Notes under the pieces: model-generated | Told to the model about the DNA's origin: nothing | The model's database searches: none | The model's input: the letters and a program-made list of their open reading frames with translations, nothing else | Part shown: positions 16,935 to 24,622 of the stretch, in pieces | Position numbering within the stretch: position 1 is the first letter of the stretch | How the letters are laid out: every line of letters begins with the position of its first letter | Made by a program: the position numbers and the translations under genes | NCBI RefSeq assembly: GCF_017874715.1 | Contig: NZ_JAGGLR010000034.1 | Location: 59,672 to 123,671 of the forward strand | Direction: 5' to 3' | Source: Streptomyces iranensis | Lineage (GTDB): Bacteria; Actinomycetota; Actinomycetes; Streptomycetales; Streptomycetaceae | Length of the DNA: 64,000 bases

Positions 16935-17873
16935 ATGAACCGCAGGAAACTGCTCGGCGGCCTGCTCGCCGGCGCCTCCGTGCCCACGCTCGCCGCCTGT
17001 AGCGGCGGCGTCACCTCGCTCAAGGGCGACGGCGGCAGCGGCGGCTCGGGCGGCGGCAGCAGCCTGGGCGGGCTGGTCATCGGCACCGCCAACTTCACCG
17101 AGAACCAGCTGCTGGGCTACCTCTACGCCGAGGCGCTGAAAGGCGCGGGCATCAAGGCCAGCGTGCGGCCCAACCTCGGCTCCCGAGAGATCGTCATACC
17201 CGCCCTCCAGCAGGGCGATATCGATCTGCTCCCCGAGTACCAGGGCAATCTGCTGCTCCACTTCGACGACAAGGCCCCCCAGACCGAGGCCGGCGACCTC
17301 CAGAACGCCCTCACCGTCGCCCTCCCCAGCGGTCTGGAGGCCCTGTCCTACGCGGCCGCCGAGGACAAGGACGTCTTCTGCGTCACCCGCGAGGCCGCCC
17401 GGAAGTACGGGCTGCGCAGCTTCGCCGACCTCGCCAAGCGGAACGGCAAGCTGGTCTTCGGCGGCCCGGCCGAGGACAAGAACCGCGTGGTCGGCCTGGT
17501 CGGTCTCAAGGACCGCTACGGCGTGACCTTCAAGGAGTTCAAGGCCCTCGACGCCTCCGGGCCCCTGGTCAAGGGCGCGCTGAAGAAGGGCGACGTGGAC
17601 GTCGCCAACCTCTTCTCCACCGACCCCGACATCGAGGCCAACGACTGGGTGATCCTCGCCGACCCCAAGGCCCTCATCCCGGCCCAGCACATCGTGCCCG
17701 TGGTCCGCGCCGCCAAGGCCGACGCCAAGGTCCGCAAGGCCCTGGCCCGCCTGGGCGGCGCCCTCACCACCCGGGAACTGGCCCGGCTCAACAAGCTGGT
17801 GAGCAACGACAAGAAGGACCCGGACCGGGTCGCCGCCGACTGGGCCGCCAAGAACGGCCTCGCCAAGAAGTAG
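16935..17873 (+). CDS. Substrate-binding lipoprotein (OpuBC/ProX type)
   Basis: The 312-residue secreted lipoprotein starts with a basic n-region (NRRKLL) and has the lipobox LAAC with Cys about residue 22. A Gly/Ser-rich linker follows, then an OpuAC-type periplasmic binding domain: GTANFTENQLLGYLYAEALK, LLPEYQGNLL and GGPAEDKNR. These proteins deliver glycine betaine, choline or related quaternary amines; the actual ligand cannot be read from the sequence. ATG 16935 follows GAGGAG. It is the fourth gene of the operon. Confidence 0.92.
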   Translation: MNRRKLLGGLLAGASVPTLAACSGGVTSLKGDGGSGGSGGGSSLGGLVIGTANFTENQLLGYLYAEALKGAGIKASVRPNLGSREIVIPALQQGDIDLLPEYQGNLLLHFDDKAPQTEAGDLQNALTVALPSGLEALSYAAAEDKDVFCVTREAARKYGLRSFADLAKRNGKLVFGGPAEDKNRVVGLVGLKDRYGVTFKEFKALDASGPLVKGALKKGDVDVANLFSTDPDIEANDWVILADPKALIPAQHIVPVVRAAKADAKVRKALARLGGALTTRELARLNKLVSNDKKDPDRVAADWAAKNGLAKK

Positions 17874-17888
17874 CGGTAGGAGCACCGT

Positions 17889-19391
17889 ATGCCCGACTCC
17901 CCGGACTCCCTGCACTCCCCGGACTCCCCGGACTCCCCGGACTCCCTGGACTCCCTGGACTCCCTGGACTCCCTGGTCGAAAAGCGCTCGATCGACGTGG
18001 TCCCGGACACGGAGCGCCATGGCACCGCCTTCAGCCAGTTCACCCTGTGGCTCGGCGCCAACCTCCAGATCACCGCCGTCGTGACCGGCGCCCTGGCCGT
18101 CGTCTTCGGCGCCGCCGCCTTCTGGGCGATCATCGCCCTGCTGATCGGCAACCTGCTCGGAGGAGCCGTCATGGCGCTCCACTCCGCGCAGGGACCGCGG
18201 CTCGGCCTCCCTCAGATGATCTCCTCCCGGGCCCAGTTCGGGGTCCGGGGCGCGATCGTCCCGCTGCTGCTGGTCATCGTCATGTACGTGGGCTTCTTCG
18301 CCAGCGGCAGCGTGCTCGCGGGACAGGCGGTCGGCGAACTCACCCATCTCGGCGACACCACCGGGATCGTCCTCTTCGCCCTCGTCACCGCCGTGGCGGC
18401 CGCCGTCGGCTACCGCCTGATCCACACCCTGGGCCGGATCGCGGGCGTCGTCTGCGCCCTGGCCTTCGTCTATCTGGGCATCCGGCTGCTCGACCGCACC
18501 GACCTGGCCACCCTCCTCCACGACCGGACCTTCGACTTCCCGCTCTTCCTCCTCGCGGTGTCGCTGTCCGCCTCCTGGCAGCTCGCCTTCGGCCCGTACG
18601 TCGCCGACTACTCCCGCTATCTGCCGCGCGCCACCTCCGCCAAGGCCACCTTCTCCTGGACCCTCACCGGCACCGTCCTCGGCTCCCAGTGGTCCATGAC
18701 CTTCGGCGCCCTCGCGGCCACCGCGGCCGGCCACGCCTTCGTCGGCCACGAGGTCTCCTACATCGTCGGCCTCGGCGGCGGCGCGGCCCTGATCACCTCG
18801 CTGCTCTACTTCGTCATCGCCCTCGGCAAGCTGACGATCAACGTCCTCAACACCTACGGCGGCTTCATGTCGATGGTGACCAGCGTCAGCGGCTTCCGCG
18901 GCCGCGCCACCCTCTCCCCACGCGGCCGGGCCGCCTACATCGCCGGGATCATGGTCGCGGGCACGGCGGTCGCGCTGCTCGGCAAGGACAGCTTCCTGTC
19001 CTCCTTCAAGGACTTCCTGCTGTTCCTGCTGACCTTCTTCACCCCGTGGAGCGCGATCAACCTCGTCGACTACTACGCCATCGCCAAGGAGCGCTACGAC
19101 ATCCCCGCGCTCAGCGACCCGAACGGCCGCTACGGCGCCTGGCGCTGGAAGGCGCTGACCACCTACGCCCTCGGCGTCCTCGCCCAGCTCCCCTTCCTGT
19201 CCACCGCCTTCTACACCGGCCCCTTCGTCGCCCCACTGGGCGGCGCGGACATCTCCTGGCTCATCGGCCTCGCCGTCCCCGCCGCCGTCTACTGGCTCCT
19301 GGCCCACCGCGACACCGCCCACGTCCCGGACCGCATGATCGTCACCCCGGATCCGCCGTCGGGCCGCCCGTACGTCACCGAGTCCGGGTGA
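17889..19391 (+). CDS. NCS1-family purine/cytosine-type permease
   Basis: The 500-residue membrane protein has about 12 hydrophobic helices and NCS1 signatures such as LWLGANLQI (about residue 55), SRAQFG and DYSRYLP. It likely imports a nucleobase, hydantoin or related heterocycle with a cation. The start, 15 nt after the binding protein with AGGAG upstream, places it in the transporter operon. The first 30 residues are a pure Pro/Leu-Asp-Ser repeat encoded by nine 9-bp units, so the cytoplasmic tail length may vary between strains. Nucleobase import beside an OpuC-type importer and an ammonia-lyase-like gene suggests salvage of an N-containing ring, which is inference. Confidence 0.88.
   Translation: MPDSPDSLHSPDSPDSPDSLDSLDSLDSLVEKRSIDVVPDTERHGTAFSQFTLWLGANLQITAVVTGALAVVFGAAAFWAIIALLIGNLLGGAVMALHSAQGPRLGLPQMISSRAQFGVRGAIVPLLLVIVMYVGFFASGSVLAGQAVGELTHLGDTTGIVLFALVTAVAAAVGYRLIHTLGRIAGVVCALAFVYLGIRLLDRTDLATLLHDRTFDFPLFLLAVSLSASWQLAFGPYVADYSRYLPRATSAKATFSWTLTGTVLGSQWSMTFGALAATAAGHAFVGHEVSYIVGLGGGAALITSLLYFVIALGKLTINVLNTYGGFMSMVTSVSGFRGRATLSPRGRAAYIAGIMVAGTAVALLGKDSFLSSFKDFLLFLLTFFTPWSAINLVDYYAIAKERYDIPALSDPNGRYGAWRWKALTTYALGVLAQLPFLSTAFYTGPFVAPLGGADISWLIGLAVPAAVYWLLAHRDTAHVPDRMIVTPDPPSGRPYVTESG
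17895..17975 (+). repeat. In-frame 9-bp minisatellite in the permease N-terminus
   Basis: Nine consecutive units of GACTCCCTG or GACTCCCCG (one starts with C) encode Asp-Ser-Leu/Pro repeats. Units 6-9 are identical. Because the unit is nine bases, copy-number changes keep the reading frame. Confidence 0.95.
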
Positions 19392-19412
19392 GCGGGCCCC
19401 ACAAAGGCGTTG

Positions 19413-20846
19413 TCACGTCCGGCCGTTCCCGTGCGGATGGCCCTCTTGCGCGAGGGCGGCGGAAACGCGTTCGCGCAGCGCGACCGCCCGGGGGTCGTCG
19501 TACGAGGTGAGCGCCCTCAGAGCCGCGACCCAGTGCCCCCGCGCCTCCTCGGCCCCGTGGGACCCGTCGGGCCTGTCGGCCCCGTCGCCCCCGTCAGCCT
19601 CATCGGCCTCATCGGCCTCGCGCAGCGCACCGGCGAGACCGTCGAGGGAGAGCGCCGTATGCCACAGGTCGTCCAACTCCCGGTGGGCCGCCGCGGCGCG
19701 ACGGTAGAAATCGGCCGCCTCGCCGGGCCGCCCGAGCCGCCGGTACGTCTCCCCCGCGCCGTCCCACGCCCGAGCCTCCCGCGCCCGGTCGCCGAGGCGT
19801 CGCTGGAGGGAGGCGGCCCGCTGGAACGAGACCAGGGCGGCGTCGAACGCACCGTTGGCCTGCTGCGCCCGGCCCAGCTCCAGCAGCCAGTACCCCTCCC
19901 ACATGTGGTTGCGGTGGGTGAGCGCGATGTCCAGCGCGCCCCGTGCGGACCGCAGCGCCTCCTCCGGCCGCCCACGGTCCCGCTGAATGGCGCTCAGGAT
20001 GCGCAGCGCGTTGCCCTCACCGCCCTGGTTGCCCAGCGCGCGGTGCATCTCCAGGGCCCGCAGCACAAAGCCGGACGCCTCCTCCGGCCGGGCCAGCTCG
20101 TACGTGACCTCGGCGAGGTTCGCCGTCACCACAGCCTCCCAGTGGGTCGCGCCCAACTCCCGGAAGAGCGCCGCCGCCTGCTCGAACCGGTCCTTCGCCG
20201 ACTCCAGCCCGCGTCCCCGCAAGTGGATCAGCCCGATGTCGTTGAGCGACAGCGCCTCCCCGAGCCGGTCGCCGGTCTCCCGGCGGGCGGCCAGGGCGCC
20301 CTGGTGGTACTCGGCACCCTCGGCGAGGCGATGGGACTGTGTACAGGCCATCCCGAGACTCTCCAGAAGCTCGGCCTCCGCGGTGCGGTCGCCCAGCCTG
20401 CGAGCGGCGCGCAGTCCGATACGGCCCATGGCGAGCCATTCCTCGAACGGGTTCAGGAGCATATGCACGCTCCGCAACACCGCGGGAAGCTGCCAGGCGA
20501 TCACATCGAGACCGGCCTCCTCGGCCGCGCGGGTCGCGGCCAGCAGATTGCCGCGCTCCGTCTCGTACCACCGCATGGCCTCGTCGTAGTCCGCGAAGGA
20601 CGCGGGGGTGAGGCCGTCGCCCGGCGGATCGAGCGGGATATGGGCCTCCTGCGGGTTGATCCAGGTCTGGGCCGCGTCCGCGGAGTGCAGATACCAGACC
20701 AACACCCGACGCAGCGCCACCCCGCGCTCCTCCGGCGCCTCCTCACGCCGCGCCTGATCGGCCGCGTAGGCGCGCAGCAGGTCGTGGAACTCGGCGTAGG
20801 CCTCGTGGCGGCCGGGCCCGGGGACAGCCGACGGTTCCCCATTCAC
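19413..20846 (-). CDS. TPR protein resembling the C-terminal half of AfsR/NB-ARC regulators
   Basis: The 477-residue protein begins with the segment EFHDLLRAYAADQ, which in AfsR/SARP-NB-ARC regulators marks the end of the winged helix after the ATPase. At least six TPR-like repeats follow (for example ALSLNDIGLIHLRGRG and VVTANLAEVTYELARPEEA). No DNA-binding or P-loop domain precedes it. The GTG start overlaps the stop of the small gene at 20843 (GTGA), suggesting coupled translation rather than a random remnant. It may be a truncated regulator that still binds partners, or a decayed gene. Confidence 0.6.
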   Translation of the reverse strand: MNGEPSAVPGPGRHEAYAEFHDLLRAYAADQARREEAPEERGVALRRVLVWYLHSADAAQTWINPQEAHIPLDPPGDGLTPASFADYDEAMRWYETERGNLLAATRAAEEAGLDVIAWQLPAVLRSVHMLLNPFEEWLAMGRIGLRAARRLGDRTAEAELLESLGMACTQSHRLAEGAEYHQGALAARRETGDRLGEALSLNDIGLIHLRGRGLESAKDRFEQAAALFRELGATHWEAVVTANLAEVTYELARPEEASGFVLRALEMHRALGNQGGEGNALRILSAIQRDRGRPEEALRSARGALDIALTHRNHMWEGYWLLELGRAQQANGAFDAALVSFQRAASLQRRLGDRAREARAWDGAGETYRRLGRPGEAADFYRRAAAAHRELDDLWHTALSLDGLAGALREADEADEADGGDGADRPDGSHGAEEARGHWVAALRALTSYDDPRAVALRERVSAALAQEGHPHGNGRT

Positions 20847-21049
20847 TGGGCTGTTCCACCCGTGAGACGGCCGGACACCGGAGCTAATCCGGTCATGCAG
20901 CGTGAGCATTGGCATGGCGGCCACGCCGAGGTGAGCAGGGGAGCCAGCGGGTCGCTGCTGATGACCACCACTTCGGTGTCCCACGTCCGGCCACTGTCAC
21001 GGGACACGCGCATGCTCATGAGCCGCTGTCCTTTTGCTGCCCTGTCCAT
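20843..21049 (-). CDS. Small CxCxxC protein with a TTA codon
   Basis: The 68-residue protein contains SAWPPCQCSRCM, resembling small Streptomyces proteins that end in a PPCxCPRC motif and sit beside XRE regulators; the Cys cluster may bind metal. Codon 55 is the rare TTA (complement of 20885-20887), so full translation should depend on the bldA tRNA encoded at 32584. It overlaps the downstream TPR gene by 4 nt and is divergent from the XRE regulator. The start at 21049 has only a weak GAGG upstream, so the N-terminus is uncertain. Confidence 0.55.
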   Translation of the reverse strand: MDRAAKGQRLMSMRVSRDSGRTWDTEVVVISSDPLAPLLTSAWPPCQCSRCMTGLAPVSGRLTGGTAQ

Positions 21050-21159
21050 CACGATCCGCCTCTTCCGTCGCGTTCGGTCGTGATGGTGCCGTCGGCGTCC
21101 GGGCCGTCGCGACGACAGAAGAGGCGTTGTTCGGACGTCCCCCAAAAGGCGTCATTTAG

Positions 21160-21196
21160 GTGTCATTAGCGGGTATTCGAGGCTAGCGTGGACGTC
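21160..21196 (+). promoter_or_regulatory. Leaderless-type promoter of the XRE regulator gene
   Basis: GTGTCA (21160-21165), an 18-bp spacer and TAGCGT (21184-21189) lie directly upstream of ATG 21197, with seven bases between the -10 and the start codon. No ribosome-binding site fits, so the transcript probably starts at or next to the A of ATG. Confidence 0.55.
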
Positions 21197-21976
21197 ATGA
21201 CGACCGAGGTGCACGCACCGAATGACGCACTGCGGGCCGTACGGATCGGCCTGCGGATGAGCCAGGACGACCTGGCAAAGGCACTCCGCCGAGCGGGAGT
21301 TGAGCTGGGTGAACCGAACGAGGCCAGCAAACGGCTGGTCCAACGCTGGGAATCCGGTATCAGCAGGTCGCCGAGGCCGGTCTACATCCGCGCGCTGGAG
21401 AGGGTCACGGGGCTGCGGGCCGAGTCGCTGGGGTTCGCCCCGCAGGTGCCCATGGCGAGAGTCCAGGGCGATGGGGCAGGAGGCCATGACACGGCACCGG
21501 GCACGGAGGGGATCACCCCCGCATCCGCCGACACCCGGGCGGGTCGGCAGACGGCGGGAGACAACTACAACGGCGTCTGGCTCTCCCGGTACGAGTACTA
21601 CTCGTCAGGCCGTGACGACGTCTACGAAGGCAGGCATTACGTGGTGCTCGTCCAGCACGGCAATCGCCTGACGGGACGGTCGCTGGACGGGGCGTCCGTG
21701 AACCCTGATTCCCCACTCAGCCTGGATCTCACGGTCGACCGCAGCGTGGTCACCGGCACCTGGACCGAGCAGACAGCCACGGATGGCTACTACCAGGGGG
21801 CCAGTTACCACGGCGCGATTCAGCTGCTCGTGGAGCCGACCAGTCGCCGCATGGCCGGCAAGTGGGTCGGGTTCGGCAAGGACTTCGACGTCAACACGGG
21901 ACCGTGGGAACTGCGTCTGATGGACACCTCGACATCGAAAGCGGCCCTGGAGCGATACAGCGTCCCGCCGGAGTGA
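21197..21976 (+). CDS. XRE-family regulator with a C-terminal beta-rich domain
   Basis: The 259-residue protein has an N-terminal helix-turn-helix (about residues 10-75): LRIGLRMSQDDLAKALRRAG, then RLVQRWESG with the recognition helix. After a flexible linker, residues 120-255 form a beta-rich domain beginning DNYNGVWLSRYEYYSSGR and including ASYHGAIQLLVEP and GKWVGFGKDFDVNTG. The domain resembles an effector-binding barrel but I cannot name the ligand. The predicted leaderless promoter sets the start. It is divergent from the TTA-containing small gene and TPR gene, which it may control. Confidence 0.8.
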   Translation: MTTEVHAPNDALRAVRIGLRMSQDDLAKALRRAGVELGEPNEASKRLVQRWESGISRSPRPVYIRALERVTGLRAESLGFAPQVPMARVQGDGAGGHDTAPGTEGITPASADTRAGRQTAGDNYNGVWLSRYEYYSSGRDDVYEGRHYVVLVQHGNRLTGRSLDGASVNPDSPLSLDLTVDRSVVTGTWTEQTATDGYYQGASYHGAIQLLVEPTSRRMAGKWVGFGKDFDVNTGPWELRLMDTSTSKAALERYSVPPE

Positions 21977-21996
21977 CCGGCGGGACGCGGGGGCCG

Positions 21997-22272
21997 TCAA
22001 GCCCCGGCATCGGGTATGTCCGGCTTCGCCGCGCTCAGGGTGGAGCCCGGGATGACGACGAGGCGCTCGTCAGGGGCGATGCTGGCGTCCTCCGGGAGCC
22101 TGGCGCGATAGGCATCGGTGAGGTCGCGGCCGATGACCGCGATGTCACCGTTGTCGAGCTGCCAGATGTCGGGGCATCCGTCGCGCCCTCCGGTGGTACC
22201 GAGTTCGCGCGCCGACTTTCCCAATCGGCGCGCGAACGAGGCGGACGGGTCGGCTTCCCACGCGCGGGCCAT
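21997..22272 (-). CDS. Small conserved Streptomyces protein of unknown function
   Basis: The 91-residue protein has a central segment CPDIWQLDNGDIAVIGRDLT and ends ERLVVIPGSTLSAAKPDIPD, a pattern I recall from unnamed Streptomyces small proteins found near XRE regulators. No catalytic residues are evident. ATG 22272 follows AAGGGAGAG. It is convergent with the XRE gene, whose stop is 20 nt away. Confidence 0.65.
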   Translation of the reverse strand: MARAWEADPSASFARRLGKSARELGTTGGRDGCPDIWQLDNGDIAVIGRDLTDAYRARLPEDASIAPDERLVVIPGSTLSAAKPDIPDAGA

Positions 22273-22358
22273 CGGTCTCTCCCTTCGTCGGTCCGTTGCC
22301 GCTGAAGGTAGGTACCGGCGTCACGAATGGCAACGGCGCGGGAAGCCCGAGGCCGGGG

Positions 22359-23738
22359 TCAGGCCGGGGGCAGGAGCTTCTTTTGGGGCTTGCCCATGGC
22401 GTTGCGGGGCAGCGCCTCCAGGAAGCGCACCTTGCGGGGGCGCTTGTGGACGGAGAGCTGGGAGGCGACGAAGTCGATCAGCTCCCGCTCGCCGATGCCG
22501 TCGGCCACGACGTACGCGACGATCTCCTGGCCCAGATCCTCGTGCGGGGCGCCGACGACCGCGGCCTCGCGGACGGACGGGTGGTCCAGCAGGGCGTTCT
22601 CGACCTCGCCCGCGCCGATGCGGTAGCCGCCGGACTTGATCAGGTCGGTGGAGGCGCGGCCCACGATGCGGTGGAAGCCGTCGGGGTCGATGGCGGCGAT
22701 GTCGCCCGTGCGGAACCAGCCGTCCTCGGTGTACGAACCGGCCGTGGCCTCGGGGCGGTTGAGGTAGCCGTCGAAGAGGGTCGGGCCGGTCAGCTGGAGC
22801 TCGCCGATCTCGGCGCCCTCCTCGGCGGCGATCCGGGTACGGATGCCCGAGAGCGGGGTGCCGACATAGCCGGGGCGGCGTTCGCCGTCGGCGCGGGTGC
22901 TGATGGTGATGAGGGTCTCGGTCATGCCGTAGCGCTCGATGGGGCGCTGACCGGTGAGCCGTTCCAGTTCGCGGAAGACGGGGGCGGGGAGCGGGGCGCT
23001 GCCGGAGACCAGCAGCCGGGCGGAGGCCAGGGCGCGGGCGGAGGCCGGGTCCTGGACGATGCGGTTCCAGACGGTGGGGACGCCGAAGTAGAGGCTGCCG
23101 TCCGCCGCCGCGTACGCCGCCGGGGTCGGCTTGCCGGTGTGGACGAGGCGGCTGCCCGTCCGCAGCGCGCCCAGGACGCCCAGCACCAGCCCGTGCACAT
23201 GGAACAGCGGCAGCCCGTGGACCAGGGTGTCCTCCGGAGTCCAGGCCCAGGCCGCGGTGAGTCCGTCCAGGTCGGCGGCGACCGCCCGCCGGGAGATCAG
23301 CGCGCCCTTGGGCGCCCCCGTGGTGCCCGAGGTGTACAGGATGAACGCCGTGGACTCCGGGTCCGGCTCCGCCTTCGTCCACGCCGCGCGCTCGGTCAGG
23401 TCCACCGGAACGGTCTCGACCGGGGCGTCCACAGCCTCCCCGGTGAGCAGCAGGGTGGCGCCCGAGTCCCGCAGTATGTGGTCGCGTTCGGCCGGGCCGG
23501 AGTCCGGCGGTACGGGCACCACCGGCACTCCGGCCAGCAGCGCGCCGACCACCGCGACCACCGTCTCCGGGGTCGCGGTCGCCCGGACCGCGACGACCGG
23601 CGCACCGGCGATACGAGCCGCCACCGCGCCCGCGGCACCGAGCAGTTCCTCGCGCGAGAGCGCGCGGCCGCCGACGCTCAGCGCGTCGGGGCGGTCGTCG
23701 CGGGGCGCGGCGAGGGACGTGAGGAGAGGTGCGGTCAC
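22359..23738 (-). CDS. Malonyl/acyl-CoA synthetase (MatB-like)
   Basis: The 459-residue ligase belongs to the ANL superfamily. The ATP-binding P-loop is YTSGTTGAPKGAL (about residues 135-147). HGLPLFHVHGLVLGVLG, the adenylate motif ERYGMTETL, the hinge TGDIAAIDPDGF...GR and the C-terminal catalytic Lys in MGKPQKK follow. The FHVHGLVLG and RYGMTET stretches are close to Streptomyces MatB, which activates malonate or methylmalonate, so a short dicarboxylate substrate is likely but not proven. GTG 23738 has AAGGAG seven bases upstream; the frame open further up lacks family similarity. Confidence 0.85.
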   Translation of the reverse strand: MTAPLLTSLAAPRDDRPDALSVGGRALSREELLGAAGAVAARIAGAPVVAVRATATPETVVAVVGALLAGVPVVPVPPDSGPAERDHILRDSGATLLLTGEAVDAPVETVPVDLTERAAWTKAEPDPESTAFILYTSGTTGAPKGALISRRAVAADLDGLTAAWAWTPEDTLVHGLPLFHVHGLVLGVLGALRTGSRLVHTGKPTPAAYAAADGSLYFGVPTVWNRIVQDPASARALASARLLVSGSAPLPAPVFRELERLTGQRPIERYGMTETLITISTRADGERRPGYVGTPLSGIRTRIAAEEGAEIGELQLTGPTLFDGYLNRPEATAGSYTEDGWFRTGDIAAIDPDGFHRIVGRASTDLIKSGGYRIGAGEVENALLDHPSVREAAVVGAPHEDLGQEIVAYVVADGIGERELIDFVASQLSVHKRPRKVRFLEALPRNAMGKPQKKLLPPA

Positions 23739-23824
23739 GGACTGACTCCTTCCACAGCGGGCCGGGGGTGGTGCTTCCCGGGCCCGCTCGTCTTCCGGGG
23801 GGCTGGTTTCGGGGGCTAGCCCTA

Positions 23825-23861
23825 CCGACAAAGCGTCCCCGCGACCGTACCGTCCTTAAGC
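23825..23861 (+). promoter_or_regulatory. Leaderless-type promoter of the 23862 gene
   Basis: CCGACA (23825-23830), a 17-bp spacer and TACCGT (23848-23853) precede ATG 23862 by eight bases. The gene lacks a ribosome-binding site, consistent with a leaderless mRNA. Confidence 0.55.
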
Positions 23862-24311
23862 ATGGACGCCCGTGACCCGGATCTGAAACCGGATCTGAAA
23901 AAGGAACTCGACGCGGCCCTGCAGACCCGTAAGGAGCTGGGCGCGGAGTACGAGTCGGAGCTGGTCGACTCCTTCATGGAGAAGGTCGAGCAGCGCTTCA
24001 ACGATACGGCGGACCGCCATGTCCGCCGCCAGCTCGCCGAACAGCAGATGGCGACGGCCCGCGGCAGCCGCCCGTACGCCACCGGCGCGCCCGCGGACCA
24101 GGCCCACGGGCTGGGCGTCGGCGAGCGCTTCGCCTTCGTCGGGGTCTCCCTGGTGCTGGCCATCCCGCTGTCGGCCATCGGCGTCGTGAACGAGGGCCTG
24201 CCCGGCCTGCTGATCACCTGGGCCGGAATCTTCGGCGTCAACGCGGTCCACGCCATGGGGGCCTTCTCCCGGCTCCGCCGAGGCCGTGGGCGGGAGGAGA
24301 GCGGGGACTAG
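23862..24311 (+). CDS. Small integral membrane protein
   Basis: The 149-residue protein has a charged, probably coiled N-terminal half (residues 1-70, with KKELDAALQTRKELG and MEKVEQRFND). Two membrane helices follow, at about 88-108 (FAFVGVSLVLAIPLSAIGVV) and 112-130. It ends in a basic tail. Its function is unknown; the layout resembles actinobacterial proteins that sit next to regulators. The last codons and the stop lie within a 21-bp tandem duplication. Confidence 0.75.
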   Translation: MDARDPDLKPDLKKELDAALQTRKELGAEYESELVDSFMEKVEQRFNDTADRHVRRQLAEQQMATARGSRPYATGAPADQAHGLGVGERFAFVGVSLVLAIPLSAIGVVNEGLPGLLITWAGIFGVNAVHAMGAFSRLRRGRGREESGD

Positions 24312-24350
24312 AGAAGTCTGCGCGGGGACTAGAGAAGTCTGCGCGGGGAC
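24301..24350. repeat. 21-bp tandem duplication spanning a stop codon
   Basis: GCGGGGACTAGAGAAGTCTG plus C is present at 24301-24321 and 24322-24342. A third, partial copy (24343-24350) forms the left arm of the terminator. The TAG stop of the membrane protein is in the first copy. Confidence 0.9.
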
Positions 24351-24401
24351 CGCCGCACCCCGGTGGCAAGCCACCGAGGGCGGGACGACGGCGGTCCCCG
24401 C
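24343..24401 (+). terminator. Terminator with an inner hairpin
   Basis: A perfect 13-bp outer stem (GCGGGGACCGCCG at 24343-24355, complement at 24389-24401) encloses a second hairpin, CGGTGGCAAGCCACCG. It follows the 23862 gene. Confidence 0.8.
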
Positions 24402-24491
24402 GGGGACGCGGGCCGGGTCAGGGCCGGAATTCCGCGTCCAGGCGAACATGGAGGTCCGGGAGCCGCTCCGGAGGTCCTGTCGCCTCATCTC

Positions 24492-24519
24492 GGGTGTCGG
24501 TGTCGTCCTTCCGACACCC
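24492..24519 (-). terminator. Hairpin downstream of cystathionine beta-synthase
   Basis: GGGTGTCGG (24492-24500) pairs with CCGACACCC (24511-24519). It lies about 100 nt past the stop of the minus-strand cbs gene and is a plausible terminator. The rest of 24402-24622 holds nothing else recognisable. Confidence 0.45.
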
Positions 24520-24622
24520 ACTAATCTGCCGGAGCCGTGTTAACCCTGTGCTGCGGGCGCGTGACACGTTCGTACCACTTGCCCGAAGGGCAGTTGGGAT
24601 CGGTCGGGACCCTTACGGGCCC

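Noticed and set aside
16884..19322. 812-codon minus-strand ORF opposite the importer operon
   Set aside because: Its Gly/Glu/Val-rich translation is what high-G+C shadow frames give; the plus strand encodes a convincing lipoprotein and NCS1 permease.
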